64,000 nucleotides of DNA from Rubrivivax gelatinosus. GTDB taxonomy: Bacteria > Pseudomonadota > Gammaproteobacteria > Burkholderiales > Burkholderiaceae_C. Shown in pieces: positions 27,452 through 37,335 of this stretch; the first letter of the stretch is position 1; each line of letters starts with the position of its first letter. The stretch spans positions 186,001 through 250,000 of the forward strand of contig NZ_SLXD01000007.1 of NCBI RefSeq assembly GCF_004340905.1. Direction: 5' to 3'. Made by a program: the position numbers and the translations under genes. Under the pieces are notes generated by a model. It saw only the letters and a program-made list of their open reading frames with translations. It was not told where the DNA came from and did not search any database.

Positions 27452-29956
27452 CTACCAGTCCTCCTTCACCGACAGCACCGCCGAGCGCCCGGCGGCGCTG
27501 CGCGCGCTGAACGCGGCGGTGGCGATGCCGGCGGCGAACACCGCCGCGGCCAGCGCCGCCAGCCGCGCCACCGGCACGACGAGCTCCATCGTCCAGTGGA
27601 AGCTCTGCGGGTTGACGACGAAGACCAGGACCGCGCTGACCGCCAGCCCCAGCGCCAGCCCGACGACGACGCCGGCGGCCAGCCAGGCCGCGCCTTCGCC
27701 GGCGACGATGGCGATGACCTGGCCGCGTGTCAGCCCCAGGTGCGCCAGCAGGCCGAACTCCTTGCGCCGCGCCAGCACCTGGGCCGACAGGCTGGCGGCG
27801 ATGCCGACCAGGCCGATGCCGATGGCCACCGCCTGCAGGTAGTAGGTGACGGCGAAGCTGCGGTCGAAGATGCGCAGCGACATCGTGCGCAGCTCGCCGG
27901 TGGCGGCGAACTCCAGCATCGCCGGGTCGGGCAGCAGCGCGCGCAGCCGCGTCTGCACCGCAGCCATCTCGGCACCGGGTGCCAGCCACAGCGCCAGGTC
28001 GTTGATGCGTTCGTCGCCGGTCAAACGGCGGTAGTCGGCGCTGTCCATCACGAGGCTGCCGAACTGGCGCGCGTAGTCTCGCCAGACGCCGAGCACCCGC
28101 ACCGTCGTGCCGCCGGCCAGCGGCAGCTCCAGCGTGCCGCCGACCTTCGCGCCGTAGAGGTCGACCATGGCCTCGCTGACCCAGACGCCGGTCTCGCCTG
28201 GCCGCGGCGGCAGCGCCGTGCCGACCAGTGGCAGCTCGCTGGCCGCGTCGGCCACCGGCCGCGCCATCAGCGTCACCGCCGGGCGGCCTTCGGCCATCTG
28301 CAGCGCGCGGTGGCGGGTCGCCGAGACGCGCGCGACGCCGGGCACGCTGGCCGCGGCCTGCAGGAAGTCCGGCGGCAGCCAGGCCTGGTCGGTGGTGCCG
28401 CCGGTGGCGGCGCTGCGCGCGTACAGGTCGGCCGGCAGCATCGAGTCCAGCCAGTGCGAGACGCCGTCGCGAAAGCTCGCCACCATCACCGTCAGCGCCA
28501 CCGACAGCGCCAGGCTGGCGACGACGCCCGACACCGCCGCCGTCGCGGTGGCGCGCTGGAAACGCGCACGCTGCAAAGCCAGCAGCGCCAGCGCCGAACG
28601 TGGCGTCGAGATCCAGCCCAGCAGCGCGTGCACGACCGCCGGCACCAGCGCGACGCCGCCGAACAGCAGCGCCGCGACCGCGAGGTAGGCCGCCAGCGGC
28701 AGCCCGGCGATCGGCGGTGCGAAGGCCAGCGCCACGCCGGCGGCCAGCAGCAAGAGGCCGGGCAGGGCGGGTGGCGCCGGCTGGTGCGGCGCGCCCAGGC
28801 CCTTGAGCGCCATCGCCGGCGCCAGGCGCTCGGCCTGTTTCGCCGGCCACCAGCCGCCGATCAGCGCCGACACCGTGCCCAGCGCCAGGAAGGCCAGCGC
28901 GCCGCCGGCGCCGAAACGCACCGTCGGCGCGATGCCGGGGAAGTAGCCGCCGCCCAGGTCGCCCGACATCCAGCGCAGCGCCAGCACCGCCATGCCGGCG
29001 CCCATCACCAGCCCGGCCAGGCTGCCGGCCGCGCCCAGCACCGCACATTCGGCCAGCACCAGGCCGCGCCGTTCGCCGGCGGTGAGCCCCAGCACGCCCA
29101 AGAGCGCGAAGCTCGGCGTGCGCTGCGCCACCGACAGCGAGACCACCGAGAACACCAGGAAGGCGCCGACGAACAGCGCCACCAGCGCCAGCACCGTCAG
29201 GTTCACGCGGTAGGCGCGCGACAGGTTGGAGATGCGCTGCTCGGCTTCGCCCGGCGCGACGGCCTCGACACCGGCCGGCAGCGCCAGCCGTTCGACCAGC
29301 GCCGCGCGGTCGGTGCCCGGCGCCAGCCGCAGGTCGATGCGCGTCAGCCGGCCGTCGTAGCCGAAAACCGTCTGCGCCGCGGCGACGTCCATCACGGCCA
29401 TCGCCAGGCCGCCGGCGGCGACGCTGCCGGCGACCTCGAACCGCTGCCACGCGGTGCCCGACTGCAGCGCCAGCACCGTGCCGTCGGCGGCGCCGGTCTG
29501 GGTGCGCGCCGCGGTGTTGAGGAAGACCAGCCCCGGGTCCAGCCCGGCCATCGTGCGGCTGTCGTCGGCCGGGCGCGGCAGCAGCGTCGCCGCCACCGGC
29601 GCGATGCGCAGCACGTCCAGACCGACGACCCGCAGCGCGACACGCCGGCCGTCGGCCGCCGCGGCATAGGTCTCGAACTCGACCACCGGGCTGGCGAGCT
29701 CGACCGCGGCGTCGGTGGCGACGCGGTCGAACAGCGCATCGTCGAAACCTTCGCGCTGGCCGCGGATCGTCAGGTCGGGCTCGCCGTTGGCGGCACGCAC
29801 CGCGGCGGAGAACTCCGACAGCGCCGAGCTGTTGATCAGGTGCACCGAGTACGCCAGCGCGACGCCCAGCGCCACCGCCAAGAGCGCGACGCCGTGGCGC
29901 CAGGGGTGGTGGCGCCACTCGCGCCACAGCAGGCTGGCCAGCAGGTGGCGGTTCAT
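27452..29956 (-). CDS. ABC transporter permease with two FtsX domains
   Basis: An 834-residue inner-membrane permease with a first membrane helix near residues 20-38, a large periplasmic domain, and then two clusters of membrane helices typical of FtsX/MacB/LolCE permeases repeated in one chain. Its total of about eight to ten helices suggests it does the job of two subunits. The operon partner ATPase overlaps its start by 4 bases and the lipocalin-like protein follows 2 bases after its stop. Proteins of this type extract or move lipids or lipoproteins across the periplasm. Confidence 0.88.
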   Translation of the reverse strand: MNRHLLASLLWREWRHHPWRHGVALLAVALGVALAYSVHLINSSALSEFSAAVRAANGEPDLTIRGQREGFDDALFDRVATDAAVELASPVVEFETYAAAADGRRVALRVVGLDVLRIAPVAATLLPRPADDSRTMAGLDPGLVFLNTAARTQTGAADGTVLALQSGTAWQRFEVAGSVAAGGLAMAVMDVAAAQTVFGYDGRLTRIDLRLAPGTDRAALVERLALPAGVEAVAPGEAEQRISNLSRAYRVNLTVLALVALFVGAFLVFSVVSLSVAQRTPSFALLGVLGLTAGERRGLVLAECAVLGAAGSLAGLVMGAGMAVLALRWMSGDLGGGYFPGIAPTVRFGAGGALAFLALGTVSALIGGWWPAKQAERLAPAMALKGLGAPHQPAPPALPGLLLLAAGVALAFAPPIAGLPLAAYLAVAALLFGGVALVPAVVHALLGWISTPRSALALLALQRARFQRATATAAVSGVVASLALSVALTVMVASFRDGVSHWLDSMLPADLYARSAATGGTTDQAWLPPDFLQAAASVPGVARVSATRHRALQMAEGRPAVTLMARPVADAASELPLVGTALPPRPGETGVWVSEAMVDLYGAKVGGTLELPLAGGTTVRVLGVWRDYARQFGSLVMDSADYRRLTGDERINDLALWLAPGAEMAAVQTRLRALLPDPAMLEFAATGELRTMSLRIFDRSFAVTYYLQAVAIGIGLVGIAASLSAQVLARRKEFGLLAHLGLTRGQVIAIVAGEGAAWLAAGVVVGLALGLAVSAVLVFVVNPQSFHWTMELVVPVARLAALAAAVFAAGIATAAFSARSAAGRSAVLSVKEDW

Positions 29957-30600
29957 CGCGCCACGATGCCGTGCGCGGTCAGGCGCAGCACGCGGTCGGC
30001 ACGCGCGGCGGCGGCTTCGGAGTGCGTCACCAGCAGGCAGGCGGCGCCGGCTTCGCGCACCTGGGCGAGCAGCACGGCGAGCACACGTTCGGCGGTCTCG
30101 GGGTCGAGGTTGCCGGTCGGTTCGTCGGCGAGGATCAGCCCGGGCGCATGCACGACGGCGCGTGCGATCGCCACGCGCTGCAGCTGGCCGCCGGAGAGCT
30201 GCGCCGGATAACGCGCGCCCAGCGCACCCAGCCCGACGGCGTCGAGCAGCGTGGCGACGCGGCGCTCGTCGGGGCGGTTCAGCAGCAGCAGCGGCAGCGC
30301 GACGTTCTCGGCCACCGTCAGGTGCGGCAGCACGTGGAAGGCCTGGAAGACGAAGCCCAGGCGGGCGCGGCGCAGCCGGGCGCGGCCGGCTTCGTCCAGC
30401 GCCGCCAGGTCCTGGCCGGCGACCATGATGCGGCCGGCGTCCGCGGCGTCGAGCCCGGCGATGCAGTTCAGCAGCGTCGACTTGCCGACACCGGACTCGC
30501 CCAGCAGCGCGACGAACTCGCCGGCGCCCAGTTCGAGCGTGACATCGTGGAAGACACGGGTCTCCCCGTAAGACTTGGACAGACCCTCGAGCAGCAGCAT
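29953..30600 (-). CDS. ABC transporter ATP-binding protein (LolD/MacB type)
   Basis: A 215-residue ATPase, normal size. Walker [11 protein letters not shown]-loop [13 protein letters not shown], signature [14 protein letters not shown], Walker [13 protein letters not shown] and the H-loop LLVTHS are intact. The [10 protein letters not shown] and DEPTGNLD forms are typical of ATPases serving FtsX-domain permeases. It is the first gene of the ATPase - permease - lipocalin operon; its stop overlaps the permease ATG (ATGA). Confidence 0.93.
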   Translation of the reverse strand: MLLLEGLSKSYGETRVFHDVTLELGAGEFVALLGESGVGKSTLLNCIAGLDAADAGRIMVAGQDLAALDEAGRARLRRARLGFVFQAFHVLPHLTVAENVALPLLLLNRPDERRVATLLDAVGLGALGARYPAQLSGGQLQRVAIARAVVHAPGLILADEPTGNLDPETAERVLAVLLAQVREAGAACLLVTHSEAAAARADRVLRLTAHGIVAR

Positions 30601-30645
30601 GGGCGGCGATGATGCCCGAGAGGCTGCGACCGTCGCGGCGCGGGG

Positions 30646-31575
30646 TCAGCCGGCGGCCGTCTCCAGCGCGGCGAGCGCCTGCGCCAGCGCATCGGGCGCG
30701 TCGCAGGGCACGACGATGCGTTCGGGCATCGCGCGCAGCCAGGTGATCTGGCGCTTGGCGAGCTGGCGCGTCGCGGCGATGCCGCGTTCTCGCAGCGGTG
30801 CCAGGTCGCCGGCGTCCAGCGCCTCCCAGGCCTGGCGGTAGCCGACGCAGCGCATCGACGGCAGGCCCGGGTGCAGGTCGCCGCGCTCGCGCAAGGCGCG
30901 CACCTCGTCGATGAAACCGGCGGCCAGCATCGCGTCGAAACGCTGCGCGATGCGCTCGTGCAGCCAGGCGCGCGAGGCCGGCTCCAGCGACACCAGCGGC
31001 CAGGCCGCGGCGGCGGGTTTCTCGGCGCGTGCGCCCTGCTGCCAGGCCGAGATCGGCCGGCCGCTGCCGAGGAAGACCTCGAGCGCGCGCTGGATGCGCT
31101 GGGCGTCGTTCGGCGCCAGCCGGGCGGCCGTCACCGGGTCGACGCGCGCGAGTTCGGCGTGCAGCGCCGGCCAGCCCTCGGCGGCGGCGCGCGCGTCGAG
31201 CGCGGCGCGGATCGCCGGGTCGGTCTCGGGCATCGCGTCCAGGCCGTCGCGCAACGCCTTGAAGTACAGCATCGTGCCGCCGACGAGCAGCGGCAGCCGG
31301 CCGCGCGCGGTGATCTCGTCGACCAGCCGGCTGGCGTCGGCGACGAACCGTGCCGCCGAGTAGCTGTCGGCCGGGTCGACGATGTCGATCAGGTGGTGCG
31401 GCGCGGCGGCGCGTTCGGCGGCGCCGGGTTTGGCGCTGCCGATGTCCAGGCCGCGGTAGACCAGCGCCGAGTCGACGCTGACGATCTCCACCGGCCGGCG
31501 CGCGGCCAGCGCCAGCGCCGCGGCGGTCTTGCCGCTCGCCGTGGGGCCGGCGAGGCAGACAGCCTGAACCTTCAT
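30646..31575 (-). CDS. miaA: tRNA dimethylallyltransferase
   Basis: A 309-residue enzyme that prenylates A37 of tRNAs reading UNN codons. The N-terminal P-loop GPTASGKTA, the [16 protein letters not shown] motif, [21 protein letters not shown] and RYRQ-type CVGYRQAWE segment are diagnostic. The ATG overlaps the stop of the MFS gene by 4 bases, so it is the last gene of a pump-miaA transcript. In many proteobacteria miaA follows mutL; here mutL lies 17 kb away on the same strand. Confidence 0.97.
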   Translation of the reverse strand: MKVQAVCLAGPTASGKTAAALALAARRPVEIVSVDSALVYRGLDIGSAKPGAAERAAAPHHLIDIVDPADSYSAARFVADASRLVDEITARGRLPLLVGGTMLYFKALRDGLDAMPETDPAIRAALDARAAAEGWPALHAELARVDPVTAARLAPNDAQRIQRALEVFLGSGRPISAWQQGARAEKPAAAAWPLVSLEPASRAWLHERIAQRFDAMLAAGFIDEVRALRERGDLHPGLPSMRCVGYRQAWEALDAGDLAPLRERGIAATRQLAKRQITWLRAMPERIVVPCDAPDALAQALAALETAAG

Positions 31576-32801
31576 TTATGCACCGCCTCGGGCAGCCGCC
31601 GCACCAGCGTCCAGGCGACGAGCGCCGTGGCCGCGGCGCAGAAGGCGACGGTCAGCGCGTAGGGCCGCACGTCGGCGCCGAGCACCAGACCCAGCCAGCG
31701 GCCGATGCAGAAGGCGGTGAAGGCGAGCACGAAGCCGGCCAGCGCCGAGGCCGCGCCGGCGCTGCGCGGGAAGGGCCCGACGGCGCCGGCCTGGCCGCAG
31801 GGCTGGTGGATGCCGTGGCCGAAGCAGAACAGCCACTGCGGCAGCAGATAGGCCCAGACGCTCTCGACACCGGCCAGCGCCGCGGCCGCGGTGCCCAGGC
31901 CGCCGGCCAGCGTGAACAGCGCTGCCCGGCGCACCGAGCGCGACAGGCCGTGGTGCAGGATCCAGCGCCGGCAGACCACCGTGCCCGCCAGGTAGGCCAC
32001 CGAGCCGGTGGCCATCGCCAGGCCGTAGGCCCCGGCGCTGAGGCCGAAGCGGTTCATGTAGACGAAAGACGAGCCGGCGAGGATGGTGAACAGCCCGCCG
32101 TAGGTGCAGGCGGTGAGCAGCGCCCAGGCGAGGAAGGTCGGGTGGCGCGCCACCTGGCCCCAGGCGGCCAGAAGCGGGCCCGGCGCGGTGGCCTTCGGGT
32201 TGCGCTGCACGAGGGTTTCGGGCAGTCGCAGCGCCAGGAAGGCGAGGATCGCGGCGCTGCTGGCGCCGATCACGGCCAGCGTCGCGCGCCAGCCGCCCCA
32301 GCCGGCGACCAGACCGCCGAACACCGGCGAGGCGATCGCGATCAGCCCCAGCCCCGAGAGCGCCAGCGCCATCACGCGCGCGCCTTCGTGCGGCTCGTAC
32401 AGGTCGCGCAGCATCGCGCGCGCGACGACCACCGCCGCGGCCAGCGCCACGCCCTGCAGCGTGCGCCAGGCGACCAGCGTGTCGATGTCGCCGGCCAGCG
32501 CCGCGCCGACGCTGGCCGCGGTGTACAGCGCGACACCGGCCAGCAGCACCGGCCGGCGGCCGATGCGGTCGGCCAGCGGCCCCCAGGCGAGCTGGGCGAC
32601 CCCGAAGGCGAGGATCAGCGCGGCCATCGTCAGCTGCACCGCCGGCATCGGCGCGGCGAGGTCGCGCGCCAGCAGCGGCAGCGCCGGCAGCATCACGTCG
32701 GTGGCCAGCGGCTGCAGGCCCAGCAGCAGCGCCAGCGCGGCGGCGGCCAGCGCGTGCGAGACCCGCCGCGGCGCCGCCGGCACGGACGCGGCGGCGTTCA
32801 T
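31572..32801 (-). CDS. MFS multidrug transporter, Bcr/CflA family
   Basis: A 409-residue inner-membrane protein with twelve predicted helices. The loop [16 protein letters not shown] is MFS motif A and the helix-1 region [18 protein letters not shown] is typical of the Bcr/CflA drug-proton antiporters; [24 protein letters not shown] is also conserved there. ATG 32801 was chosen; an ATG at 32840 would overlap the upstream pseudouridine synthase gene by 23 bases. Substrate unknown. It overlaps miaA by 4 bases. Confidence 0.88.
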   Translation of the reverse strand: MNAAASVPAAPRRVSHALAAAALALLLGLQPLATDVMLPALPLLARDLAAPMPAVQLTMAALILAFGVAQLAWGPLADRIGRRPVLLAGVALYTAASVGAALAGDIDTLVAWRTLQGVALAAAVVVARAMLRDLYEPHEGARVMALALSGLGLIAIASPVFGGLVAGWGGWRATLAVIGASSAAILAFLALRLPETLVQRNPKATAPGPLLAAWGQVARHPTFLAWALLTACTYGGLFTILAGSSFVYMNRFGLSAGAYGLAMATGSVAYLAGTVVCRRWILHHGLSRSVRRAALFTLAGGLGTAAAALAGVESVWAYLLPQWLFCFGHGIHQPCGQAGAVGPFPRSAGAASALAGFVLAFTAFCIGRWLGLVLGADVRPYALTVAFCAAATALVAWTLVRRLPEAVHK

Positions 32802-32817
32802 CGTGCGGGAGCTGCCA

Positions 32818-33585
32818 TCAGATGAATCGCTCGTGGTCACCCAGGTAGCGCCATTGGCCCGGCGGCAGCTGGCCCAGCGAGACGCTGCCGATGCGCACGC
32901 GCTTCAGGCCCACGACCTTCAGCCCGACCAGCTCGCACATGCGGCGGATCTGGCGCTTGCGGCCTTCGCGCAGCACGAAACGCAGCTGGTCCTCGTTCTG
33001 CCAGCTCACGCGCGCCGGGCGCAGCGGCCGGCCGTCGAGCTCCAGGCCGTGGCGCAGGCGCTCCAGTTCGGTGTCGGGCAGGCGGCCGGGTTTCGTGTGC
33101 TGCACACGCACCAGGTATTCCTTCTCCACCTTGGTCTCGTCGCCGATCAGCGTCTTGGCGATGCGCCCGTCCTGGGTCAGCACCAGCAGGCCGGTGGAGT
33201 CGATGTCCAGCCGCCCGGCCGGCGCCAGGCCACGCAGCTGCCCGGGGTGGAAGGCCAGGCGTGTCGGGTCGTCCTTCCAGTGGTTGGCCGGGATGACCAG
33301 CGTCACCGCCGGCTTGTGGCCGTCCTCGGCCTGGCCGCTGACGAAACCCATCGGCTTGTGCAGCAGCACCGTGACGCGGCGCGCCTGCTCGTTGCGGGCG
33401 CGCGGGTCGATCTCGATGCGGCAGTCGGGTGCGGCGCGCTGGCCCAGCACGGCCATCTTGCCGTCGACCTTGACCCAGCCGGCTTCGATCCAGGCATCGG
33501 CCTCGCGGCGCGAGGCCAGGCCCCGTTCAGTGATCAGCTTGGAGACGCGCACGCCCTCGGCGGCGCCGGAAATCGGCTCGGACAT
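32818..33585 (-). CDS. RluF-like 23S rRNA pseudouridine synthase (RsuA family)
   Basis: A 255-residue enzyme with an N-terminal S4 RNA-binding domain (about 12-60; [17 protein letters not shown]) and a catalytic domain containing [19 protein letters not shown], where the first Asp is the nucleophile, and [11 protein letters not shown] with a [14 protein letters not shown] end. The end pattern is closer to RluF (U2604) than to RsuA or RluB, but this was judged by eye. A TCCAAT hexamer ends 6 bases before the ATG. It is followed on the same strand by the MFS pump and miaA. Confidence 0.87.
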   Translation of the reverse strand: MSEPISGAAEGVRVSKLITERGLASRREADAWIEAGWVKVDGKMAVLGQRAAPDCRIEIDPRARNEQARRVTVLLHKPMGFVSGQAEDGHKPAVTLVIPANHWKDDPTRLAFHPGQLRGLAPAGRLDIDSTGLLVLTQDGRIAKTLIGDETKVEKEYLVRVQHTKPGRLPDTELERLRHGLELDGRPLRPARVSWQNEDQLRFVLREGRKRQIRRMCELVGLKVVGLKRVRIGSVSLGQLPPGQWRYLGDHERFI

Positions 33586-33714
33586 GCCCGGATTGGACCA
33601 CGGCCGGCACGCCCCGTGCCTGCCGGGCCCCGGGCAAGCACCGAGGCCCGGCCCCTACGCGGCGGCCGGTGCATGGGCTAGGCTGGGGCATTCACGGCTG
33701 GCGGGAGCTCGACG

Positions 33715-34143
33715 ATGAAACCGGTTTCCGAAGTGCTGCGCCGCCGCCAGGGCACGCTCTGGCACGTGCATCCCGACGACAGCGTCTACGCCGCGCTCGA
33801 GTTGCTGGCCGCGCACGAGATCGGCGCCCTGCTGGTGATGGACGGCGGCTGCCTGGTCGGCGTCGTCTCCGAGCGCGACTACACGCGCAAGGTGGCGCTG
33901 CAGGGGCGCAACTCGCGCGAGACGCGGGTGGCCGAGATCATGACGCGCGAGGTCGTGCGCGTGCCGCCCGAGGCGCCGATGCACGAATGCATGGCGCTGA
34001 TGAGCGAACACCGCATCCGCCACCTGCCGGTGCTCTCCGGCGCGACGGTGCTGGGCATGATCTCGATGCGCGACCTGCTCGACGAACTGATCGCCGAGCA
34101 GGAGCGCACGATCGCCGAGCTGGAGCACTACATCCATTCGTGA
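33715..34143 (+). CDS. CBS-domain pair protein
   Basis: A 142-residue cytosolic protein made of two CBS motifs forming one Bateman module: residues about 10-62 (VHPDDSVYAALELLAAHEIGAL, VSERDYTRKVAL) and about 72-128 (MTREVVRVPPEAP, RHLPVL, ISMRDLLDELI). Such modules bind AMP, ATP or similar ligands. No catalytic domain is attached, so it is a sensor of unknown target. A GGGAG site lies close before the ATG. The S9 peptidase gene follows 111 bases later. Confidence 0.9.
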   Translation: MKPVSEVLRRRQGTLWHVHPDDSVYAALELLAAHEIGALLVMDGGCLVGVVSERDYTRKVALQGRNSRETRVAEIMTREVVRVPPEAPMHECMALMSEHRIRHLPVLSGATVLGMISMRDLLDELIAEQERTIAELEHYIHS

Positions 34144-34254
34144 CCCGGTGGCCGGCGGTTCGTCGCCCGCCGGGCTCGTTTCGTCGCACGGCGCATGCCC
34201 CCGCGCCGGCTGCGGTGCATGCTCGGTCGTCTTCCAAACCGAGGAAACGACTGC

Positions 34255-36213
34255 ATGACCAAGCCTCTTCTCGCGCCGCTGGCCGCGGCCGCGTTCGTGC
34301 TGCCCTTCGTCGCCGCGCCCGCCTGGGCGCAGCAGGTGCCGCCCGCCACCCCGGCCGCGCGTGCCGTGCCGCCCGAACTGCCGCTGCGCGACTTCTTCCG
34401 CAGCCCGGCGCGTTCGGGCTACAACCTGAGCGACGGCGGCCGCTGGGTGTCGTTCCTGCAGCCGGCCGCCGGCGAGGCCGGCGCCGCGCCGCGCCGCAAC
34501 GTCTTCGTGCAGAAGCTCGTGAACGGCCGCGCCGTCGGCGAACCGCGCCAGCTGACGCGCGAGACCGCACGCGACATCCGCATGTACGCATGGAAGGGCG
34601 ACGACACCGTGCTCTTCATGAAGGACTTCGGCGGTGACGAGAACTACCACGTCGTGGCCGCCGACGCCGCCAGCGGCAAGGTGCGCGACCTGACGCCCTG
34701 GGAGGGCGTGCGCGCCGAGCTCGTCGACAACCTGCCCGAAGACCCCGGCCACGTGCTCGTGATGCACAACCGCCGCGACCGCAAGGTCTTCGACGTCGTG
34801 CGCCTGGACGTGCGCAGCGGCGCCGAGACCGTCGTCGCGACCAACCCGGGCAACGTCGTCAACTGGGTCACCGACCACCGCGGCCGCATCCGCGTGGCCA
34901 TCGCCAGCGACGGTGTCAACAACACCGTGCTCTACCGCGACGGCGACAGCGGCGAGTTCAAGCCGCTCCTGACCACCGACTTCCGCACCGGCGTGCAGCC
35001 GCTGTTCTTCGACGGCGACAACCGCCTGTTCTACGCCGTCAGCAACCGCGGCCGCGACAAGAGCGCGCTGGTGCTGATCGACCCGGCCAGGCCCGACGCC
35101 GAGCAGGTGGTCTATGCCCACCCCGAGGTCGACGTCGAGGGCGCGCACTGGTCGCGCGTGCAGAAGAAGCTGCTGTGGGCCAGCTACGAGACCGACAAAC
35201 ACGGCAAGCACTTCTTCGACGCGACCATGCAGGCCGCCTACGAGAAGCTGCAGCAGCAGTTCCCCGGCGAGCAGGTCGACCTGACGGCCTGGACGCTGGA
35301 CGAGAAGCGCTACATCGTCGTCAACTGGAGCGACCGCACGCTGGGCGCGCGCAGCCTGTACGACGTGCGCAGCGGCAAGCTGACCAAGCTCGCCGACGCC
35401 GCGCCCTGGATCAAGCCCGAGCAGATGGCCGAGATGAAGCCGGTGCGCTACACGGCGCGCGACGGCCTCTCGATCCCCGCCTACCTGACGCTGCCGGCCG
35501 GCCGCGAGCCCAAGAACCTGGCCTGCGTCGTCAACCCGCACGGCGGCCCCTGGGCGCGCGACAGCTGGGGCTTCAACCCCGAGGTGCAGTTCCTCGCCAA
35601 CCGCGGCTACTGCGTGCTGCAGATGAACTTCCGCGGCTCCACCGGCTACGGCCGCCAGTTCTGGGAAGCGAGCTTCGGCCAGTGGGGGCTGAAGATGCAG
35701 GACGACATCAGCGACGGCGTGAAGTGGCTGGTGGAGCAGGGCATCGCCGACCCGAAGCGCGTCGGCCTGTACGGCGGCAGCTACGGCGGCTACGCGACGC
35801 TGGCCGGCGTGACCTTCACGCCCGACCTGTACGCCGCGGCGGTCGACTACGTCGGGGTGAGCAACCTCTTCACCTTCATGAAGACCATCCCGCCGTACTG
35901 GGAGCCGTGGCGCCAGCAGATGTACGCGATGGTCGGCAACCCGGACGACCCGAAGGACAAGGAGCGCCTGACCGCGACCTCGCCGGTGTTCCACGTCGAC
36001 CGCATCAAGACGCCGCTGCTCGTCGCCCAGGGCGCACGCGACCCGCGTGTCAACAAGGCCGAGAGCGACCAGATCGTCGAGGCGCTGAAGAAGCGCGGCG
36101 TCGAGGTCGAGTACCTCGTCAAGGACAACGAGGGTCACGGCTTCGCCAACGAGGAGAACAAGTTCGAGTTCTACGGCGCGATGGAGAAGTTCTTCGGCAA
36201 GCATCTGAAGTGA
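34255..36213 (+). CDS. exported S9 family prolyl oligopeptidase-type peptidase
   Basis: A 652-residue serine peptidase. A signal peptide ends at about residue 26 (APAWAQQ), followed by a beta-propeller region and a C-terminal alpha/beta hydrolase domain with the nucleophile near Ser509 in GGSYGGYA, Asp near 596 in ARDPRVN and His near 628 in GHGFANEENK. This is the acylaminoacyl-peptidase/DPP-type S9 group, probably periplasmic and cutting short peptides. ATG 34255 has GAGGAAA upstream and directly begins the signal peptide. A hairpin with G-U pairs lies at 36227-36252 after the stop. Confidence 0.93.
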   Translation: MTKPLLAPLAAAAFVLPFVAAPAWAQQVPPATPAARAVPPELPLRDFFRSPARSGYNLSDGGRWVSFLQPAAGEAGAAPRRNVFVQKLVNGRAVGEPRQLTRETARDIRMYAWKGDDTVLFMKDFGGDENYHVVAADAASGKVRDLTPWEGVRAELVDNLPEDPGHVLVMHNRRDRKVFDVVRLDVRSGAETVVATNPGNVVNWVTDHRGRIRVAIASDGVNNTVLYRDGDSGEFKPLLTTDFRTGVQPLFFDGDNRLFYAVSNRGRDKSALVLIDPARPDAEQVVYAHPEVDVEGAHWSRVQKKLLWASYETDKHGKHFFDATMQAAYEKLQQQFPGEQVDLTAWTLDEKRYIVVNWSDRTLGARSLYDVRSGKLTKLADAAPWIKPEQMAEMKPVRYTARDGLSIPAYLTLPAGREPKNLACVVNPHGGPWARDSWGFNPEVQFLANRGYCVLQMNFRGSTGYGRQFWEASFGQWGLKMQDDISDGVKWLVEQGIADPKRVGLYGGSYGGYATLAGVTFTPDLYAAAVDYVGVSNLFTFMKTIPPYWEPWRQQMYAMVGNPDDPKDKERLTATSPVFHVDRIKTPLLVAQGARDPRVNKAESDQIVEALKKRGVEVEYLVKDNEGHGFANEENKFEFYGAMEKFFGKHLK

Positions 36214-36334
36214 GCCGGCGGTGCCGGGCGCTCGTCTCGCGGGATGAGCGTCCGGCCGCCACCGCGGCGTCGGCGCCTCGCCAGCGCCGAAGATGCGCCG
36301 CCCGGGCTCGTGACGCCCGGAAGAGCGCTCGTCG

Positions 36335-37126
36335 ATGAATCGATTCCTGAACCTCGGCCGGCGGCTCGCCGCCGGTCTGCTGGCGGCCTCGTTGACGGCC
36401 GCGCCGGCCTGGGCCGCCGAGCCCGACCGCCTCGAAACGCCGCGAGGCGCTTACCTGGCCGTGCGCGCCGACTTCCCGCCCGGCCCCGGCCCGTTCCCGA
36501 CGCTGGTGCTGGCGCCGGGCGCCGGCTACCACATGGATCTGCCGGTGCTTGCCGAGACCGCCGCTCAACTGCTGGCGCGCGGCTTCGCGGTCTGGCGCTT
36601 CAACTGGGCGTACTTCACTGCCGACCCGGCCGGCGGGCGGCCGTCCGACGAGCTGACGCCCGAGCACGAGGACCTGCTGGCGGTGCTCGACCGTGCGCTC
36701 GCCGACCCGCGGGTCGCACGCGAGCGTGTCTTCGTCGGCGGCAAGTCGATGGGGTCGGTCGTTGCCTGGAGCGTGCTGCGCGAGCGGCCGGCCGTGCGTG
36801 GCGCGGTGCTGCTGACGCCGGTCTGCAGCCATGTGGTGGCCGGTGTGCCCGTCGCCGAGTTCGACCAGAACTATCCCGGCGTGGCCGACGAGCGGCGGCC
36901 GCTGCTGCTGGTCTCGGGTGACCAGGACCCGCTGTGCGCTCCCTCCGTGCTCTACCGGCTGGCGGCCTTGCCGTCCGGCCCGGTGCGTGTCGCGGTGCTC
37001 GATGGCAATCACGGGCTGGAGGCGCTGGCCGGGTCCGTCGACGAACGCGAGGCTGCCCGCCGCCACAACGCCGCGCTGGCGGCGACGCTGGTCGCCGACT
37101 TCGTCGCCGCGCACGTCGGCCGCTGA
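36335..37126 (+). CDS. exported alpha/beta hydrolase (KANL3/Tex30-like)
   Basis: A 263-residue protein with a signal peptide (LLAASLTAAPAWAAE) and a small alpha/beta hydrolase domain. The nucleophile elbow reads GGKSMGS (Ser near residue 149), the acid is likely in SGDQDPL and the His in DGNHGLE. The GKSMGG-type elbow is typical of the KANL3/Tex30 hydrolase group with unassigned substrates. It precedes the sia operon by 209 bases on the same strand and may or may not be part of it. Confidence 0.85.
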   Translation: MNRFLNLGRRLAAGLLAASLTAAPAWAAEPDRLETPRGAYLAVRADFPPGPGPFPTLVLAPGAGYHMDLPVLAETAAQLLARGFAVWRFNWAYFTADPAGGRPSDELTPEHEDLLAVLDRALADPRVARERVFVGGKSMGSVVAWSVLRERPAVRGAVLLTPVCSHVVAGVPVAEFDQNYPGVADERRPLLLVSGDQDPLCAPSVLYRLAALPSGPVRVAVLDGNHGLEALAGSVDEREAARRHNAALAATLVADFVAAHVGR

Positions 37127-37335
37127 GACGTCCGGGGCGCCCCCGGCGTGACGCCTGCACGCCCTGCAGGCTCTGTCGGCGCAACGTTTGCTTGCATGGC
37201 ACGGCCTGCGGCGACAATCCAGCAAAGCCGCGCAAAGCTCCGGAATCACCAGTTCCAGGGGCGCGGTCGCGCCGGGTCCGTCGGCGGCGAGAACGAGATG
37301 CAAGAACGACAACACTGCAGAAAGAGCACGCGCTG

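Noticed and set aside
36227-36252. Hairpin after the S9 peptidase gene
   Set aside because: A 10-bp stem with two G-U pairs and no T run; too weak to list as a terminator.
37148-37335. Small open frame ahead of siaA
   Set aside because: No ribosome binding site, mixed composition and no family resemblance; the region is more likely the siaA leader or promoter, with a weak GACAAT at 37213.
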